From the NCBI RefSeq assembly GCF_002205635.1, contig NZ_NISJ01000004.1, positions 124,001-188,000 on the forward strand: a stretch of DNA of 64,000 nt, read 5' to 3'. Both the position numbers and the translations under genes were made by a program. Shown in pieces: positions 47,243 to 56,595 of this stretch. Below the pieces are notes generated by a model. That model had not been told where the DNA came from and did not search any database. It saw only the letters and a program-made list of their open reading frames with translations. This DNA is from Sphingopyxis witflariensis (GTDB lineage: Bacteria > Pseudomonadota > Alphaproteobacteria > Sphingomonadales > Sphingomonadaceae). Positions within the stretch are counted from its first letter, which is position 1, and the number at the start of each line of letters is the position of its first letter.

Positions 47243-48612
47243 TCGTCATAGGGGTTGCGCGAGTTGCGGAAGTTCATCCGGATCGGCACACCCTGGAACC
47301 CCATTTCCTTGCGCAGGCCATTGACCAGATAGCGCGTATAGCTGCCGGGCAACGCATCGGTGCGGGTCCCGAACACCACGAAGGTCGGCGGACGCGTGCG
47401 CGCCTGCGTGACATAGCGCAGCTTGATCCGCTTGCCGCCGGGAGCCGGCGGCGGATTATTTTCGACCGCATTTTCGAACCAGCGGTTGAGCTTCGCGGTT
47501 GAAACGCGATTGTTCCAGATCGCCCGCTGCTCGAAAGCCACCCGGACCAGCGTATCGATCCCCTTGCCCGTTGCCCCCGAAATACTGAGCACCGGGACAC
47601 CTTTGACCTGGCTGAGCCCGTCTTCGAGCGCGCTGCGCACGCCGTTGAACAGCGCCGACGGATCCTCGGCAACGTCCCATTTGTTGAGCGCGACGATCAG
47701 CGCGCGGCCTTCCTGCAGCACGCGGTCGGCGATGTGCAAATCCTGCGACTCAAGGCCTTTGGTGGCGTCGAGCAGCAACACGACAACCTCGGCGAAATCG
47801 ACCGCATGGAGCGCGTCGGCGACCGACAATTTCTCGAGCTTGTCCTGCACCTTGGCGCGCTTGCGCATCCCGGCGGTGTCGAACAGCTGGATCTCGTGGA
47901 CCTCGCCGTCATTTTCCCACTGCCATTCGACGCGGATCGAATCACGGGTAATCCCCGCCTCGGGTCCGGTGATCAGCCGATCCTCGCCGATCATGCGGTT
48001 GATCAGCGTCGACTTGCCAGCGTTCGGACGACCGACGATCGCAAGCTTCATCGGGCCGAGGTTTTCCTCGTCGTCGTCGCCTGCGACTTCTTCTTCCTCG
48101 ACCTGACCATCGGGCTCGACGATCGGACGCAGGGCATCGAACAATTCGACCATTCCGCCGCCATGTTCGGCGCTGAGCGCAATGGGATTGTCGAAGCCAA
48201 GCGAATAGGCCTCCATCAGCCCCTCTTCGCCCTGCTTGCCCTCGGCCTTGTTGACGACAAGGATGATCGGCGTGTTCTCGCTGCGCAACCAGCGCGCGAT
48301 TTCCTCGTCGAGCGGAGTCACGCCGGCCCGGCCATCGATCATGAACAGCGCGGCATCGGCCTCGCGCACCGCCTTTTCGGTCTGCACGCGCATCCGGCCG
48401 GGAAGCGTTGCCGCATCCTGATCCTCGAACCCTGCGGTGTCGACAATGCCGAAAGTCAGCCCGAGCAGCTGCCCATCGCCTTCGCGCCGGTCGCGCGTCA
48501 CCCCCGGCTGATCGTCGACCAGCGCAAGGCGCTTGCCGACAAGCCGGTTGAACAAAGTCGATTTGCCGACATTCGGCCGACCGACAATGGCGATCGTCGT
48601 GGATCGCGACAT
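47239..48612 (-). CDS. der: Ribosome biogenesis GTPase Der
   Basis: A 457-residue protein with two tandem GTPase domains: GRPNVGKSTLFNRL (about residue 10), then a second, GRPNAGKSTLINRM (about 195), followed by the KH-like C-terminal domain (PPAPGGKRIKLRYVTQARTRPPTFVVFGTR). It is required for 50S ribosome assembly. An acidic linker (VEEEEVAGDDDEENLG) joins the domains. It lies downstream of bamB and upstream of the TusA-like gene, as in many alphaproteobacteria. Confidence 0.97.
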   Translation of the reverse strand: MSRSTTIAIVGRPNVGKSTLFNRLVGKRLALVDDQPGVTRDRREGDGQLLGLTFGIVDTAGFEDQDAATLPGRMRVQTEKAVREADAALFMIDGRAGVTPLDEEIARWLRSENTPIILVVNKAEGKQGEEGLMEAYSLGFDNPIALSAEHGGGMVELFDALRPIVEPDGQVEEEEVAGDDDEENLGPMKLAIVGRPNAGKSTLINRMIGEDRLITGPEAGITRDSIRVEWQWENDGEVHEIQLFDTAGMRKRAKVQDKLEKLSVADALHAVDFAEVVVLLLDATKGLESQDLHIADRVLQEGRALIVALNKWDVAEDPSALFNGVRSALEDGLSQVKGVPVLSISGATGKGIDTLVRVAFEQRAIWNNRVSTAKLNRWFENAVENNPPPAPGGKRIKLRYVTQARTRPPTFVVFGTRTDALPGSYTRYLVNGLRKEMGFQGVPIRMNFRNSRNPYDE

Positions 48613-48657
48613 GATATTATCCCTGTGTTGCGCCGGGCCCGCCCCGGCCCGAGCGCC

Positions 48658-49992
48658 TTAGCGCCAGGCCGTGATGCGTCCGTCGTCTGCCAAAATATAC
48701 AAAATATTGTTCGCGACCACCGGTGCCTGCGACAGCGGGGTCTTGAAATCGGTCGAACCAAGCAGCGAACCGTCGGTCGGCGAATATTCGGCCAACGTGC
48801 CTTCGCTGTTGACCGCGATCAACCGCCCGCCCGCCAGAATCGGCCCGGTCCAGCGGATCGGGTCCTTCTTCTTCTTTTCGGTCTCGACACGGAAGCGAGC
48901 GAGCTGTTGCAACCAGCGCACCTTGCCGGAACCGCGCGCGACGCACAGCAGCTTGCCGTCGTCGGTCATCGCATAAACCCATTCGCCGACCACATAGGGC
49001 GTCGAAATGCCGGCGATCGAAATTTCCCAGCTGCGCTGGCCGGTAACGAGCTCATAGCTCGCCATACGGCCGCCCTGACCAAGCGCGAAGACATGGCCGC
49101 GATCGATGACCGGATCGGCATCGACATCGGTGAGCGTCGAAACCGACAGCGCCATCGACGTGCGTGCCAGCGCGTCTTCCCACAGGTCGCGGCCGTTTTC
49201 GTAACGATAGGCCTGAACCTCGCCCGACGAGAAGCCGGCGACGATCGTTCCCTGCCCGGCAGCGGGCGACCCGGCGCCGAAAATACTCCCGGCTTCGAGC
49301 GAAGCCGTTGCCTGCCACAGCACCGCACCATTCGCGCTGTTGAGCGCAATGATCTGATTATCCTGACTGATAACATAGACGCCGCCGAAAGCGATCGTCG
49401 GCGCACCGCGCAGCGGACCCGCGGGCTTCACCTTCCAGATCACCGACCCGTCGGCGACGTTCAGCGCCGCAACATCGCCCGCGCCACTCGTCGCATAAAC
49501 GACCGAGCCATCGACCCCGGCGCCGCCACCGAACAGCGAATCCTTATAATCCTTGCCGGTGCTGCCGATCGGCGTCCGCCAAAGCGGCGCACCAGTATCG
49601 GCGGCAAGGGCGGTCACGGCCCCGTCGGTGCCGACGACGAACAGACGGTTGTCAGCGATCACCGGCGATGCGGCAAGCCGCTGCTTGTTCGTTCCGCCAG
49701 CGATATCCGCCTGCCAAATCTGGCTGCGGGTCGCGCCGAGCGCCAGATGGCCCATCGATTTCGACGCATTGCCGCCCGACTGCGTCCAACCGGCGTTGAC
49801 CACCGGTTCGGGCAGCACGACAGCGATCGACTCGGTTGCCGGGTCGACCTTGATGCTATTGTCATTGGACAGGATCGATACGCGTTCACCCACCGTCGGG
49901 GTCTTCGGTCCGCCATCGCCCTTGATCACACCGCAACCGGCGAGGGGCAGCGCCAGCAGCGCCGCATAAAGTCCGTAACGCGTCTTCCGCAT
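48658..49992 (-). CDS. bamB: Outer membrane protein assembly factor BamB
   Basis: A 444-residue lipoprotein with the signal LYAALLALPLAGC (lipobox). The mature protein is an eight-bladed PQQ-like beta-propeller with repeated units such as LFVVGTDGAVTALAADTGAPLWRTPI and VYVISQDNQIIALNSANGAVLWQ. BamB delivers beta-barrel proteins with BamA. It starts directly after the YfgM-like gene (one base between) and precedes der. Confidence 0.93.
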   Translation of the reverse strand: MRKTRYGLYAALLALPLAGCGVIKGDGGPKTPTVGERVSILSNDNSIKVDPATESIAVVLPEPVVNAGWTQSGGNASKSMGHLALGATRSQIWQADIAGGTNKQRLAASPVIADNRLFVVGTDGAVTALAADTGAPLWRTPIGSTGKDYKDSLFGGGAGVDGSVVYATSGAGDVAALNVADGSVIWKVKPAGPLRGAPTIAFGGVYVISQDNQIIALNSANGAVLWQATASLEAGSIFGAGSPAAGQGTIVAGFSSGEVQAYRYENGRDLWEDALARTSMALSVSTLTDVDADPVIDRGHVFALGQGGRMASYELVTGQRSWEISIAGISTPYVVGEWVYAMTDDGKLLCVARGSGKVRWLQQLARFRVETEKKKKDPIRWTGPILAGGRLIAVNSEGTLAEYSPTDGSLLGSTDFKTPLSQAPVVANNILYILADDGRITAWR

Positions 49993-49993
49993 A

Positions 49994-50767
49994 TTAATTG
50001 GCTTCCTCAGCTTTTCCGGCTGCCGCTACCTTCGGCGCAGCATTGCCTTTTTGGTCGTTCGCGACGCTTTCCGCCGCGCGGTCGGCAACGGCATCGACGC
50101 CCAGCATTCCTGCCATCTGCACCGCGCGCGATTGCAGCGATTTCGGTGCCTTGGGCAATTTGGCGATACGGCCGTAAAGCGCCCCGGCCTTGTCGAACTG
50201 GCCGAGCTGATAATGTGCGATCGCCGTCAACTCGGCGGCGCTGGGGAACAGGCTCGACGCCGGATCCTTGGCATCGACCATCGGCTTCATGCGCGCGATA
50301 ACCACTTCGGGCTTCAGCGTATCGAACTCCAGCGCGGTCTGGCGGATCAGCCCGAGGTCGCGCAGCGCCGGGTCAAGTTTGGTGTCGGCGGCAACCCTGG
50401 CCATGATTGCGGCGGCGCCCTTCAGGTCGCCTGCGGCGGCCTTCATATTTCCCTGCTGGATCAGCGCGGCGGCGCGATAGGTCGCGTCATCGCCCGCTTC
50501 CAGCTTTTTGAGTTCGCTCGTCGCGGCGGTCGGCTGGCTCGTGGCGGCCTTTTCAAACGCTGCCAGCAATTCCTCGGCCTTTTCGCCCCGCAGGCTCTCC
50601 TGATGATGGCTCCAATAGAGATAGCCGCCGAACGCCAGCAACGCCGCGATGGCGCCGCCGATGATCCAGCGCCCATAGCGCTGCATGATCGTCTCAAGCC
50701 GATCCTTGCGAACCGCCTCGTCGACTTCCTGCAACAGCGCTGCATCGTTGGTCGGGCTCAGGGCCAA
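49994..50767 (-). CDS. YfgM-like tetratricopeptide membrane protein
   Basis: A 257-residue protein starting at TTG 50767, supported by a GGAGG site six bases upstream. An N-terminal soluble stretch is followed by one membrane helix (WIIGGAIAALLAFGGYLYWSHH), then TPR-like helices (TYRAAALIQQGNMKAAAGDLKGAAAIMARVAAD). This is the COG2976/YfgM build, a periplasmic chaperone partner of the Sec translocon. It is encoded directly before bamB and der, as in E. coli. Confidence 0.87.
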   Translation of the reverse strand: MALSPTNDAALLQEVDEAVRKDRLETIMQRYGRWIIGGAIAALLAFGGYLYWSHHQESLRGEKAEELLAAFEKAATSQPTAATSELKKLEAGDDATYRAAALIQQGNMKAAAGDLKGAAAIMARVAADTKLDPALRDLGLIRQTALEFDTLKPEVVIARMKPMVDAKDPASSLFPSAAELTAIAHYQLGQFDKAGALYGRIAKLPKAPKSLQSRAVQMAGMLGVDAVADRAAESVANDQKGNAAPKVAAAGKAEEAN

Positions 50768-50879
50768 TCAAACCTCCATAACTCGTTCGTGGCTCCGGGG
50801 CCGGCCGCTTCCTTAGCGACAGCGCCGAAAAAGGCCAAGTGATTCACTCGGCCCCCGGCGCCGACATCGCGGGCGACCG

Positions 50880-51743
50880 TCAGCCAGCGTAGATTTGATC
50901 GGCGGTCGGGAATGAACGGGACCTGACTTCGTCGGCATAGTCCTTGACCGCACCGTCGACGACACCCGCCATATCCTGATAGCGTTTGACGAACTTGGGG
51001 ACGCGTTCGAACATGCCCAGCATGTCGTCGGTCACCAGCACCTGGCCGTCGCATTGCACCGATGCCCCGATCCCGATCGTCGGACATTCGACCTTGTTCG
51101 TAATCTCGATCGCAATCGATTCGAGTACGCCTTCGATCACGATCGAAAAGGCGCCCGCCTGCGCGACCGCGACCGCATCTTCGACGATCGAACGGGCTTC
51201 GGCATCGCTTTTGCCGCGCACGCCATAGCCGCCCAAAATATTGACCGCCTGCGGCGTCAACCCGACATGACCCATGACCGGAATACCGCGCTGGGTCAGA
51301 AATTCGATCGTCGGGGCCAGCACCTTGCCGCCCTCGACCTTCACCGCTGCGGCGCCGGTTTCCTTGAGCAAACGCGCTGCATTGTTAAACGCCTGTTCGG
51401 GGCTCATTTCATAGCTGCCGAACGGCATGTCGACGATGACTGCGGCGTGATAGCTGCCGCGCACCACCGCCGCGCCGTGCAGCGCCATCATCTCCATCGT
51501 CACGCCGACCGTGTGCGGCAGACCATAGATCACCTGCGCCAGCGAATCGCCAACCAGCAGCATGTCACAATGCGGGTCGAGCAGCTGCGCCATACGAACG
51601 GTATAGGCCGTCAGCATCACCAGCGGTTCGCCGCCCTTGCTCTGGCGGATACGTGGCACCGTCAGCCGCTTCATCGGCTGCGGGGTCGGGTTGGCTCGGC
51701 TCGTCGACGTATCGAAGGTGAGCGTTTTGGGGAGCGTAGACAT
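50880..51743 (-). CDS. panB: 3-methyl-2-oxobutanoate hydroxymethyltransferase
   Basis: A 287-residue TIM-barrel enzyme, the first step of pantothenate synthesis (ketopantoate from ketoisovalerate and methylene-THF). It has [81 protein letters not shown] and [19 protein letters not shown], all family blocks. A second CoA-pathway gene, coaD, lies 12 kb away. Confidence 0.97.
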   Translation of the reverse strand: MSTLPKTLTFDTSTSRANPTPQPMKRLTVPRIRQSKGGEPLVMLTAYTVRMAQLLDPHCDMLLVGDSLAQVIYGLPHTVGVTMEMMALHGAAVVRGSYHAAVIVDMPFGSYEMSPEQAFNNAARLLKETGAAAVKVEGGKVLAPTIEFLTQRGIPVMGHVGLTPQAVNILGGYGVRGKSDAEARSIVEDAVAVAQAGAFSIVIEGVLESIAIEITNKVECPTIGIGASVQCDGQVLVTDDMLGMFERVPKFVKRYQDMAGVVDGAVKDYADEVRSRSFPTADQIYAG

Positions 51744-51818
51744 GCGGCGGGGTTTAGCCGCTAAACTGGCCGGACGAAACCGCTATTGTTGCAGCGCAGC
51801 GATAACGGTTTTGACAGA

Positions 51819-52748
51819 CTAGGCTGCGCTCAAAGCCGCGAGTTGATCGGCGCGCAATTCCAGTTTCATGCTGCCGAGCAATTCTTCGAGCTGGGTCACC
51901 GTCGTTGCACTCGCGATCGGCGCGGTCACGCCCGGTTGCTGTGCAACCCACGCAAGCGCGATTTGCGACAGGGTGGCGCCGGTTTCGGCCGCGATCCCGT
52001 CCAGCACCGCAAGGACTGCGGGGCCGCGCCCCTCCATATAGGATTTGGCCTTATAGCCGCGCGGACTTTTACTGAGGTCGTCAGTGCTGCGATATTTGCC
52101 CGACAAATAGCCCGAGGCGAGGCTGTAATAAGGCACGACCCCGATATTCTCGGCGACGCACAGCTGCTGCAGCGCGCCTTCATATTGATCGCGGTCGAGC
52201 AGGTTGAGCTCGGGCTGCATCGCGGTGAAGCGCGGCAGTCCCTTTGCATCGGCGACGCGCAGCGCACCGGCCAGCCGTTCGGCAGTATAATTGGACGCAC
52301 CAATCGCGCGAACCTGCCCCGCGTCGATCAGTTCGGCAAACGCGCCCAGCATTTCATCAAGCGGCACATCGGGATCATCCTTATGCGCAAAATACAGGTC
52401 GATCGTGTCGACGCCCAGTCGGTCGAGCGACGCCGCGGCGGCGGCGCGAACCCCGTCGGGCCGGAGCCCGCCCGACATCATCCCGACCTTGGTCGCGATC
52501 AGCACGCGGCCGCGCGCGCCGCTGGCCCTTAACCACTCGCCGATCATGCTTTCGGATTCGCCGCCCTTATGGCCATCGACCCACGCCGAATAGACATCGG
52601 CGGTGTCGATCATCGTCCCGCCGCCTTCGACGAAACGGTCGAGGACGGCGAAGCTTGCCGCGCGGTCGGCGGTCCAGCCAAAGACATTGCCGCCGAGTAC
52701 CAGCGGCGGGATCGCAAGGCCGCTCTGGCCCAGGGCTTTGTCGGTCAT
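51819..52748 (-). CDS. Aldo/keto reductase
   Basis: A 309-residue NADPH-dependent reductase of the AKR superfamily. The catalytic Asp/Tyr are in MIDTADVYSAW, the Lys in VLIATKVGMMSGGLRPDG and the His in DLYFAHKDDPDVP; the C-terminal cofactor block is GVTAPIASATTVTQLEELLGSMKLEL. Related to voltage-gated K+ channel beta/AKR14-like and YajO proteins; the substrate is unknown. The start at 52748 overlaps the upstream gene by four bases. Confidence 0.9.
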   Translation of the reverse strand: MTDKALGQSGLAIPPLVLGGNVFGWTADRAASFAVLDRFVEGGGTMIDTADVYSAWVDGHKGGESESMIGEWLRASGARGRVLIATKVGMMSGGLRPDGVRAAAAASLDRLGVDTIDLYFAHKDDPDVPLDEMLGAFAELIDAGQVRAIGASNYTAERLAGALRVADAKGLPRFTAMQPELNLLDRDQYEGALQQLCVAENIGVVPYYSLASGYLSGKYRSTDDLSKSPRGYKAKSYMEGRGPAVLAVLDGIAAETGATLSQIALAWVAQQPGVTAPIASATTVTQLEELLGSMKLELRADQLAALSAA

Positions 52749-53824
52749 GGCTTGGCGTTTCCTTTTCTGACCGCTGGAACCGCTTCGCGCACATTGTCGC
52801 TGAACAGCCCGTCGATCCCGGTTTTCAGATAGATAGAAATTTCGGAACCAAGATCGCCATGCTCGGCAGGATTGACCCCGCCCTTGTCGCCGAGCGGCAG
52901 GAAATAATTTTCGCGGCGAAAGGTCCACGGATGGACCCTTAATCCCACGGCATGGGCATCGCGCACCAGGCTTGTCGGATCGCCCAATGCGCCAAGCGCG
53001 CCGCGCGGAATCACCATTGCCTTGTCGGGACCGATGCCGTCGGCATAGGCCGCAATGGCCTTGAGCCCCGCAGGTGACGCCATGGCGGCATAGCTGGTGC
53101 CAGGCATATCGGCGGGGCCGCCCGCGCCTTCCATCAACTGGATCAGCGGCAGATCGCTCTTCAGCCGCAGCGCCTTGAGGTTTGCAACCTCGAAGCTCTG
53201 GATGAAGACCGGCGCCGTGCGGCCGCGATAGCCGAAGCGGTCGAGGATCGTCAGCAGCGGCGCCTCATGCGGCAGGCCGATCGATATGAAATAACCGGGA
53301 TGCTTGGTTTCAGGATAGACGCCGACGGGTTTGTCGCGGCCCTTGTTGGCGCGAGCCAGCAGCGTCAATATTTCCTCGAAGGTCGGAATCTCGAACCGCC
53401 CATCATAAACGGTGCCGCGCAATTTCGGCAGCCGCTCGCGCGCGCGCAGCGCCTTCAACTCAGCCAGCGTAAAATCTTCAGTGAACCAGCCGGTTACCTT
53501 CACTCCGTCGATCGTCTTGGTCGCTTTTCGCGCCGCATATTCGGCGCGATCGGCAACGTCGGTCGTGCCCGAAATCTCATTCTCGTGCCGCGCCACCAGC
53601 ACACCATCCCTGGTCAGCACCAGGTCGGGTTCGATGAAATCGGCGCCCTGTTCGATCGCCAACTCATAGCTTGCCAGCGTATGTTCAGGCCGTTCGCCCG
53701 ACGCGCCGCGGTGCGCAATGACGATCGGTAGCTGGCCGCCAAGGGTCGGTTGCGCCGTCACCTCTTTAACCGCGCAGCCGGCAAGCAGCAGCACCGCAAG
53801 CGGGGCCGCCAGCCAGCGGGTCAT
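52745..53824 (-). CDS. Glycerophosphodiester phosphodiesterase
   Basis: A 359-residue lipoprotein (lipobox LLLAGC). The GDPD catalytic signature IVIAHRGASGERPEHTLASYELAIEQGADFIEPDLVLTRDGVLVARHE has the His/Glu/Asp metal-binding residues. It hydrolyses glycerophosphodiesters to glycerol-3-phosphate, similar to GlpQ. Its ATG overlaps the upstream ArsC-like stop, placing it in a four-gene operon. Confidence 0.93.
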   Translation of the reverse strand: MTRWLAAPLAVLLLAGCAVKEVTAQPTLGGQLPIVIAHRGASGERPEHTLASYELAIEQGADFIEPDLVLTRDGVLVARHENEISGTTDVADRAEYAARKATKTIDGVKVTGWFTEDFTLAELKALRARERLPKLRGTVYDGRFEIPTFEEILTLLARANKGRDKPVGVYPETKHPGYFISIGLPHEAPLLTILDRFGYRGRTAPVFIQSFEVANLKALRLKSDLPLIQLMEGAGGPADMPGTSYAAMASPAGLKAIAAYADGIGPDKAMVIPRGALGALGDPTSLVRDAHAVGLRVHPWTFRRENYFLPLGDKGGVNPAEHGDLGSEISIYLKTGIDGLFSDNVREAVPAVRKGNAKP

Positions 53825-54171
53825 GCTGCAAAACGCGCCTGCCAGTCGGCGGCAGAGAAACCGACACTGATCCCGTCCGCCGATTCGACGACGGGGCGCC
53901 GGATCATCGCGGGTTGATCGAGCATCAATGCGATGGCCGATGCGGCGTCGAGCCCCTGTTTCTGGGCGTCAGGCAGTTTGCGAAAGGTTGTCCCGCTCTT
54001 GTTGAGCAATTTTTCCCAGCCCAGCGCCTCGACCCAACCCTTGAGTCGGTCCGGGTCGAGCCCATCCTTGCGCACATCGTGAAAATGATAGGCAACGCCC
54101 TGCTCACCAAGCCAGACGCGCGCTTTCTTCACCGTATCGCAGTTCGAAATTCCATAGAGTGTCAGTGCCAT
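53821..54171 (-). CDS. ArsC family reductase (YffB-like)
   Basis: A 116-residue thioredoxin-fold protein of the ArsC/Spx family. The N-terminal LYGISNCDTVKKARVWLGEQGVAY holds the reactive Cys, followed by HDVRKDGLDPDRLKGWVEALGWEKLLNKSGTTFRKL. Arg residues of the arsenate-binding trio are not all clear, so it is more likely a YffB-like glutathione-dependent reductase than a true arsenate reductase. Overlaps the GDPD start by four bases. Confidence 0.85.
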   Translation of the reverse strand: MALTLYGISNCDTVKKARVWLGEQGVAYHFHDVRKDGLDPDRLKGWVEALGWEKLLNKSGTTFRKLPDAQKQGLDAASAIALMLDQPAMIRRPVVESADGISVGFSAADWQARFAA

Positions 54172-54175
54172 GCGG

Positions 54176-54853
54176 TCACAATAGCGGCGAGCGATCGGCA
54201 ATGCGAGCGTTTGCATTCGCCAATTTTCCGCGGAGCGCCCGTGCAAAGCCTTCGTGCAGCGCCCCGGCGATTTCGGGGTTCGCCGCCAGATAGGCGCGCA
54301 GCGCCGCCGCGGGTACGAACCACAGCCGCGCATGGCCGGCGAGCGTCACGGTGCCAGTGGCGTGAGCACCGTCGAGCACCGTCGCTTCGCCGATCAGCGC
54401 TCCGCCGGTGACCATTCCGACCTCGGCTCCGTCGCGCAAAATCACCGCCTCCCCCTCCGCCAGATAGAAAAGGCTGGGCGCCGCCTGATTCTCGCGGATC
54501 AACACATCGCCGCGCCGCGCCGAAATCCAGTTCCCCTGATCCATCAGCTGTCGCACGGCAACGGCGCTCAGACCGTCGAAGTGCTGACGGCGCAATTCCT
54601 GTTCCTCGGCCGAGAAGGCGATCTTTGTATCGCGCAGCCACAGCCGCGCCGACAGCGCGGCATTGGCCAGCAATATCGCCACCAGCACGATGGCCAGTCC
54701 GATGCTATTCCAGTGGAAGATTGCGACCGGCAACGCCAGCAGCGCAGCGGCCGCCAAGGCCAGTCGAACATGGTCGAGACGCGCGGCAAAGCTAGCCGCA
54801 AGCAGTAGCAGCAGCGCCCCATATCCGAACCAGAAAGGATCGAAATTCGCCAT
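54176..54853 (-). CDS. Membrane protein with cyclic nucleotide-binding domain
   Basis: A 225-residue protein. The first 75 residues hold two or three hydrophobic helices (FGYGALLLLLAASFAARL, LALPVAIFHWNSIGLAIVLVAILLANAAL); the rest is a Crp-like cyclic nucleotide-binding domain with RRGDVLIRENQAAPSLFYLAEGEAVIL and GGALIGEATVLDGAHATGTVTLAG. This build is the Popeye/CNMP-like sensor type; the ligand is unknown. First of the operon with the ArsC-like, GDPD and aldo/keto reductase genes (4-base gap). Confidence 0.82.
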   Translation of the reverse strand: MANFDPFWFGYGALLLLLAASFAARLDHVRLALAAAALLALPVAIFHWNSIGLAIVLVAILLANAALSARLWLRDTKIAFSAEEQELRRQHFDGLSAVAVRQLMDQGNWISARRGDVLIRENQAAPSLFYLAEGEAVILRDGAEVGMVTGGALIGEATVLDGAHATGTVTLAGHARLWFVPAAALRAYLAANPEIAGALHEGFARALRGKLANANARIADRSPLL

Positions 54854-55020
54854 AACCAGATCGTTCCGCGTCGCGTGACCCCTTAGATCACTATGTGTAT
54901 CTAGGCGGATAACGTTACCGATTGCCGAACGCCTTGGACGCACAATCAAGGGGACATTCCGAAAACCGTAAGAAACTAACAGTTTTCGGCCATCAAGAAA
55001 AGCATAGGTGCGCGAAACCG

Positions 55021-55040
55021 GCGAAAATGCTAATTTTCGC
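55021..55040. promoter_or_regulatory. Hairpin in the leader of DAHP synthase
   Basis: GCGAAAAT-GCTA-ATTTTCGC is a perfect 8-base stem extended by GG/CC, about 88 bases before the DAHP synthase start. It could be an attenuator or operator for aromatic amino-acid control; there is no leader peptide rich in Trp, Phe or Tyr that I can see. Confidence 0.4.
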
Positions 55041-55127
55041 GCCTTCGAACCCTGCGCACATTGCTTCCCGGGCGCATTCGCGCCATGGCAGCGCTCGATT
55101 CGCACGGAAAACATAGAAGACGGACAG

Positions 55128-56501
55128 ATGACGCAACCATGGCAACCGCATAGCTGGCGCTCGCACGAGGCTCGCCAGCTTCCCACCTACGCCGACGAAG
55201 TCGCTCTGGCGGCCGCCGAACGCGAGCTCAGCAACTATCCGCCGCTGGTGTTCGCGGGCGAAGCGCGCGACCTGACCGCCGAACTCGGCCGCGTCGCCGA
55301 GGGCAAGGCATTCCTGCTCCAGGGCGGCGACTGCGCCGAAAGCTTTGCCGAATTCCATCCGAACAATATCCGCGACACCTTCCGCGTGCTGCTCCAGATG
55401 GCGGTGGTGCTGACCTTTGCGTCGAAAATGCCGGTGGTGAAACTCGGCCGCATGGCGGGCCAGTTCGCCAAGCCGCGCTCAGCCGACATGGAAGATATCG
55501 ATGGCGTGTCGCTGCCCAGCTATCGCGGCGACATCATCAACGACATCGGTTTCGAAGCCGTGGGCCGCGAGCCCGATCCGCAGCGCATGGTCAAGGCATA
55601 CAACCAGTCGGCGGCGACGCTGAACCTGCTGCGCGCCTTCGCGAATGGCGGCTATGCGAACCTGCACCAGGTTAATGCCTGGACGCATGACTTCATGGAT
55701 CGCAGCCCGTGGGCAAAGAAATATCAGGAAACCGCCGAGCGGATTTCCGAAGCGCTCGCCTTCATGGAAGCATGCGGCGTCACCCCCGAAACCGTGCCGC
55801 AAATCAAGGGCACGAGCTTCTACACCAGCCACGAAGCGCTGCTGCTCCCCTATGAGCAGGCGCTGACGCGTCAGGACAGCCTGACCGGCGGCTGGTACGA
55901 CACGTCGGGCCACATGCTGTGGGTCGGCGATCGCACCCGTTTCGAGGGCTCGGCGCATATCGAATATCTGCGCGGTATCGGCAATCCGGTCGGCATGAAG
56001 TGCGGTCCGAGCCTCGAGCCCGACGTGCTGCTGCGACTGCTCGACACGCTGAACCCCAATCATGTCGCGGGGCGGATGACGCTGATCACCCGTTACGGCC
56101 ATGACAAGATCGAGGCGCATCTGCCCAAGCTCGTGCGCGCGGTAAAGGAATCGGGCCACCCCGTCGTCTGGTCGTGCGACCCGATGCACGGCAATGTCAT
56201 CAAGACCGGCAACGGCTACAAGACCCGCCCGTTCGAGCGTATCCTCGCCGAAGTGCGCGGCTTCTTCGCCGTCCACCGCGCCGAGGGTACGCATGGCGGC
56301 GGCATCCATATCGAGATGACCGGCCAGAATGTCACCGAATGCACCGGCGGCGCGATGGACGTGACCCAGATGGACCTCGCCGACCGTTACCACACCCATT
56401 GCGACCCGCGTTTGAACGCGGGTCAGAGCCTTGAGCTCGCCTTCCTGCTGGCCGAAATGCTCAATCAGGAAATGACCGAGCGGGCGAAGCAGGCGGCATA
56501 A
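55128..56501 (+). CDS. Class II 3-deoxy-7-phosphoheptulonate (DAHP) synthase
   Basis: A 457-residue plant-type DAHP synthase, first step of the shikimate pathway. Motifs: [86 protein letters not shown] and [26 protein letters not shown]. The start at 55128 gives [21 protein letters not shown], the normal N-terminus, in preference to an earlier in-frame Met. A leader hairpin lies upstream. Monocistronic. Confidence 0.96.
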   Translation: MTQPWQPHSWRSHEARQLPTYADEVALAAAERELSNYPPLVFAGEARDLTAELGRVAEGKAFLLQGGDCAESFAEFHPNNIRDTFRVLLQMAVVLTFASKMPVVKLGRMAGQFAKPRSADMEDIDGVSLPSYRGDIINDIGFEAVGREPDPQRMVKAYNQSAATLNLLRAFANGGYANLHQVNAWTHDFMDRSPWAKKYQETAERISEALAFMEACGVTPETVPQIKGTSFYTSHEALLLPYEQALTRQDSLTGGWYDTSGHMLWVGDRTRFEGSAHIEYLRGIGNPVGMKCGPSLEPDVLLRLLDTLNPNHVAGRMTLITRYGHDKIEAHLPKLVRAVKESGHPVVWSCDPMHGNVIKTGNGYKTRPFERILAEVRGFFAVHRAEGTHGGGIHIEMTGQNVTECTGGAMDVTQMDLADRYHTHCDPRLNAGQSLELAFLLAEMLNQEMTERAKQAA

Positions 56502-56511
56502 TTCAAAGCCT

Positions 56512-56587
56512 CGTCATTGCGAGCGCAGCGAAGCAATCCAGTGCAGCATGAACCGCTCTGGATTGCTTCGCTACGCTCGCAATGACG
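56512..56587. repeat. Intergenic repeat family A, copy 5
   Basis: CGTCATTGCGAGCGCAGCGA to CGCTCGCAATGACGA, a shorter copy (76 bases) with CAATCCAG / CTGGATTG arms, between the DAHP synthase and M28 peptidase stops. Confidence 0.85.
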
Positions 56588-56595
56588 AATGAAAT

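Noticed and set aside
47734-50301. An 855-codon forward frame opposite der, bamB and the YfgM-like gene
   Set aside because: Spans three genes on the other strand without a ribosome site or motif.
53821-54171. True arsenate reductase ArsC
   Set aside because: The N-terminal Cys is present but the Arg triad that binds arsenate is not clear and no ars genes are nearby; YffB-like is safer.
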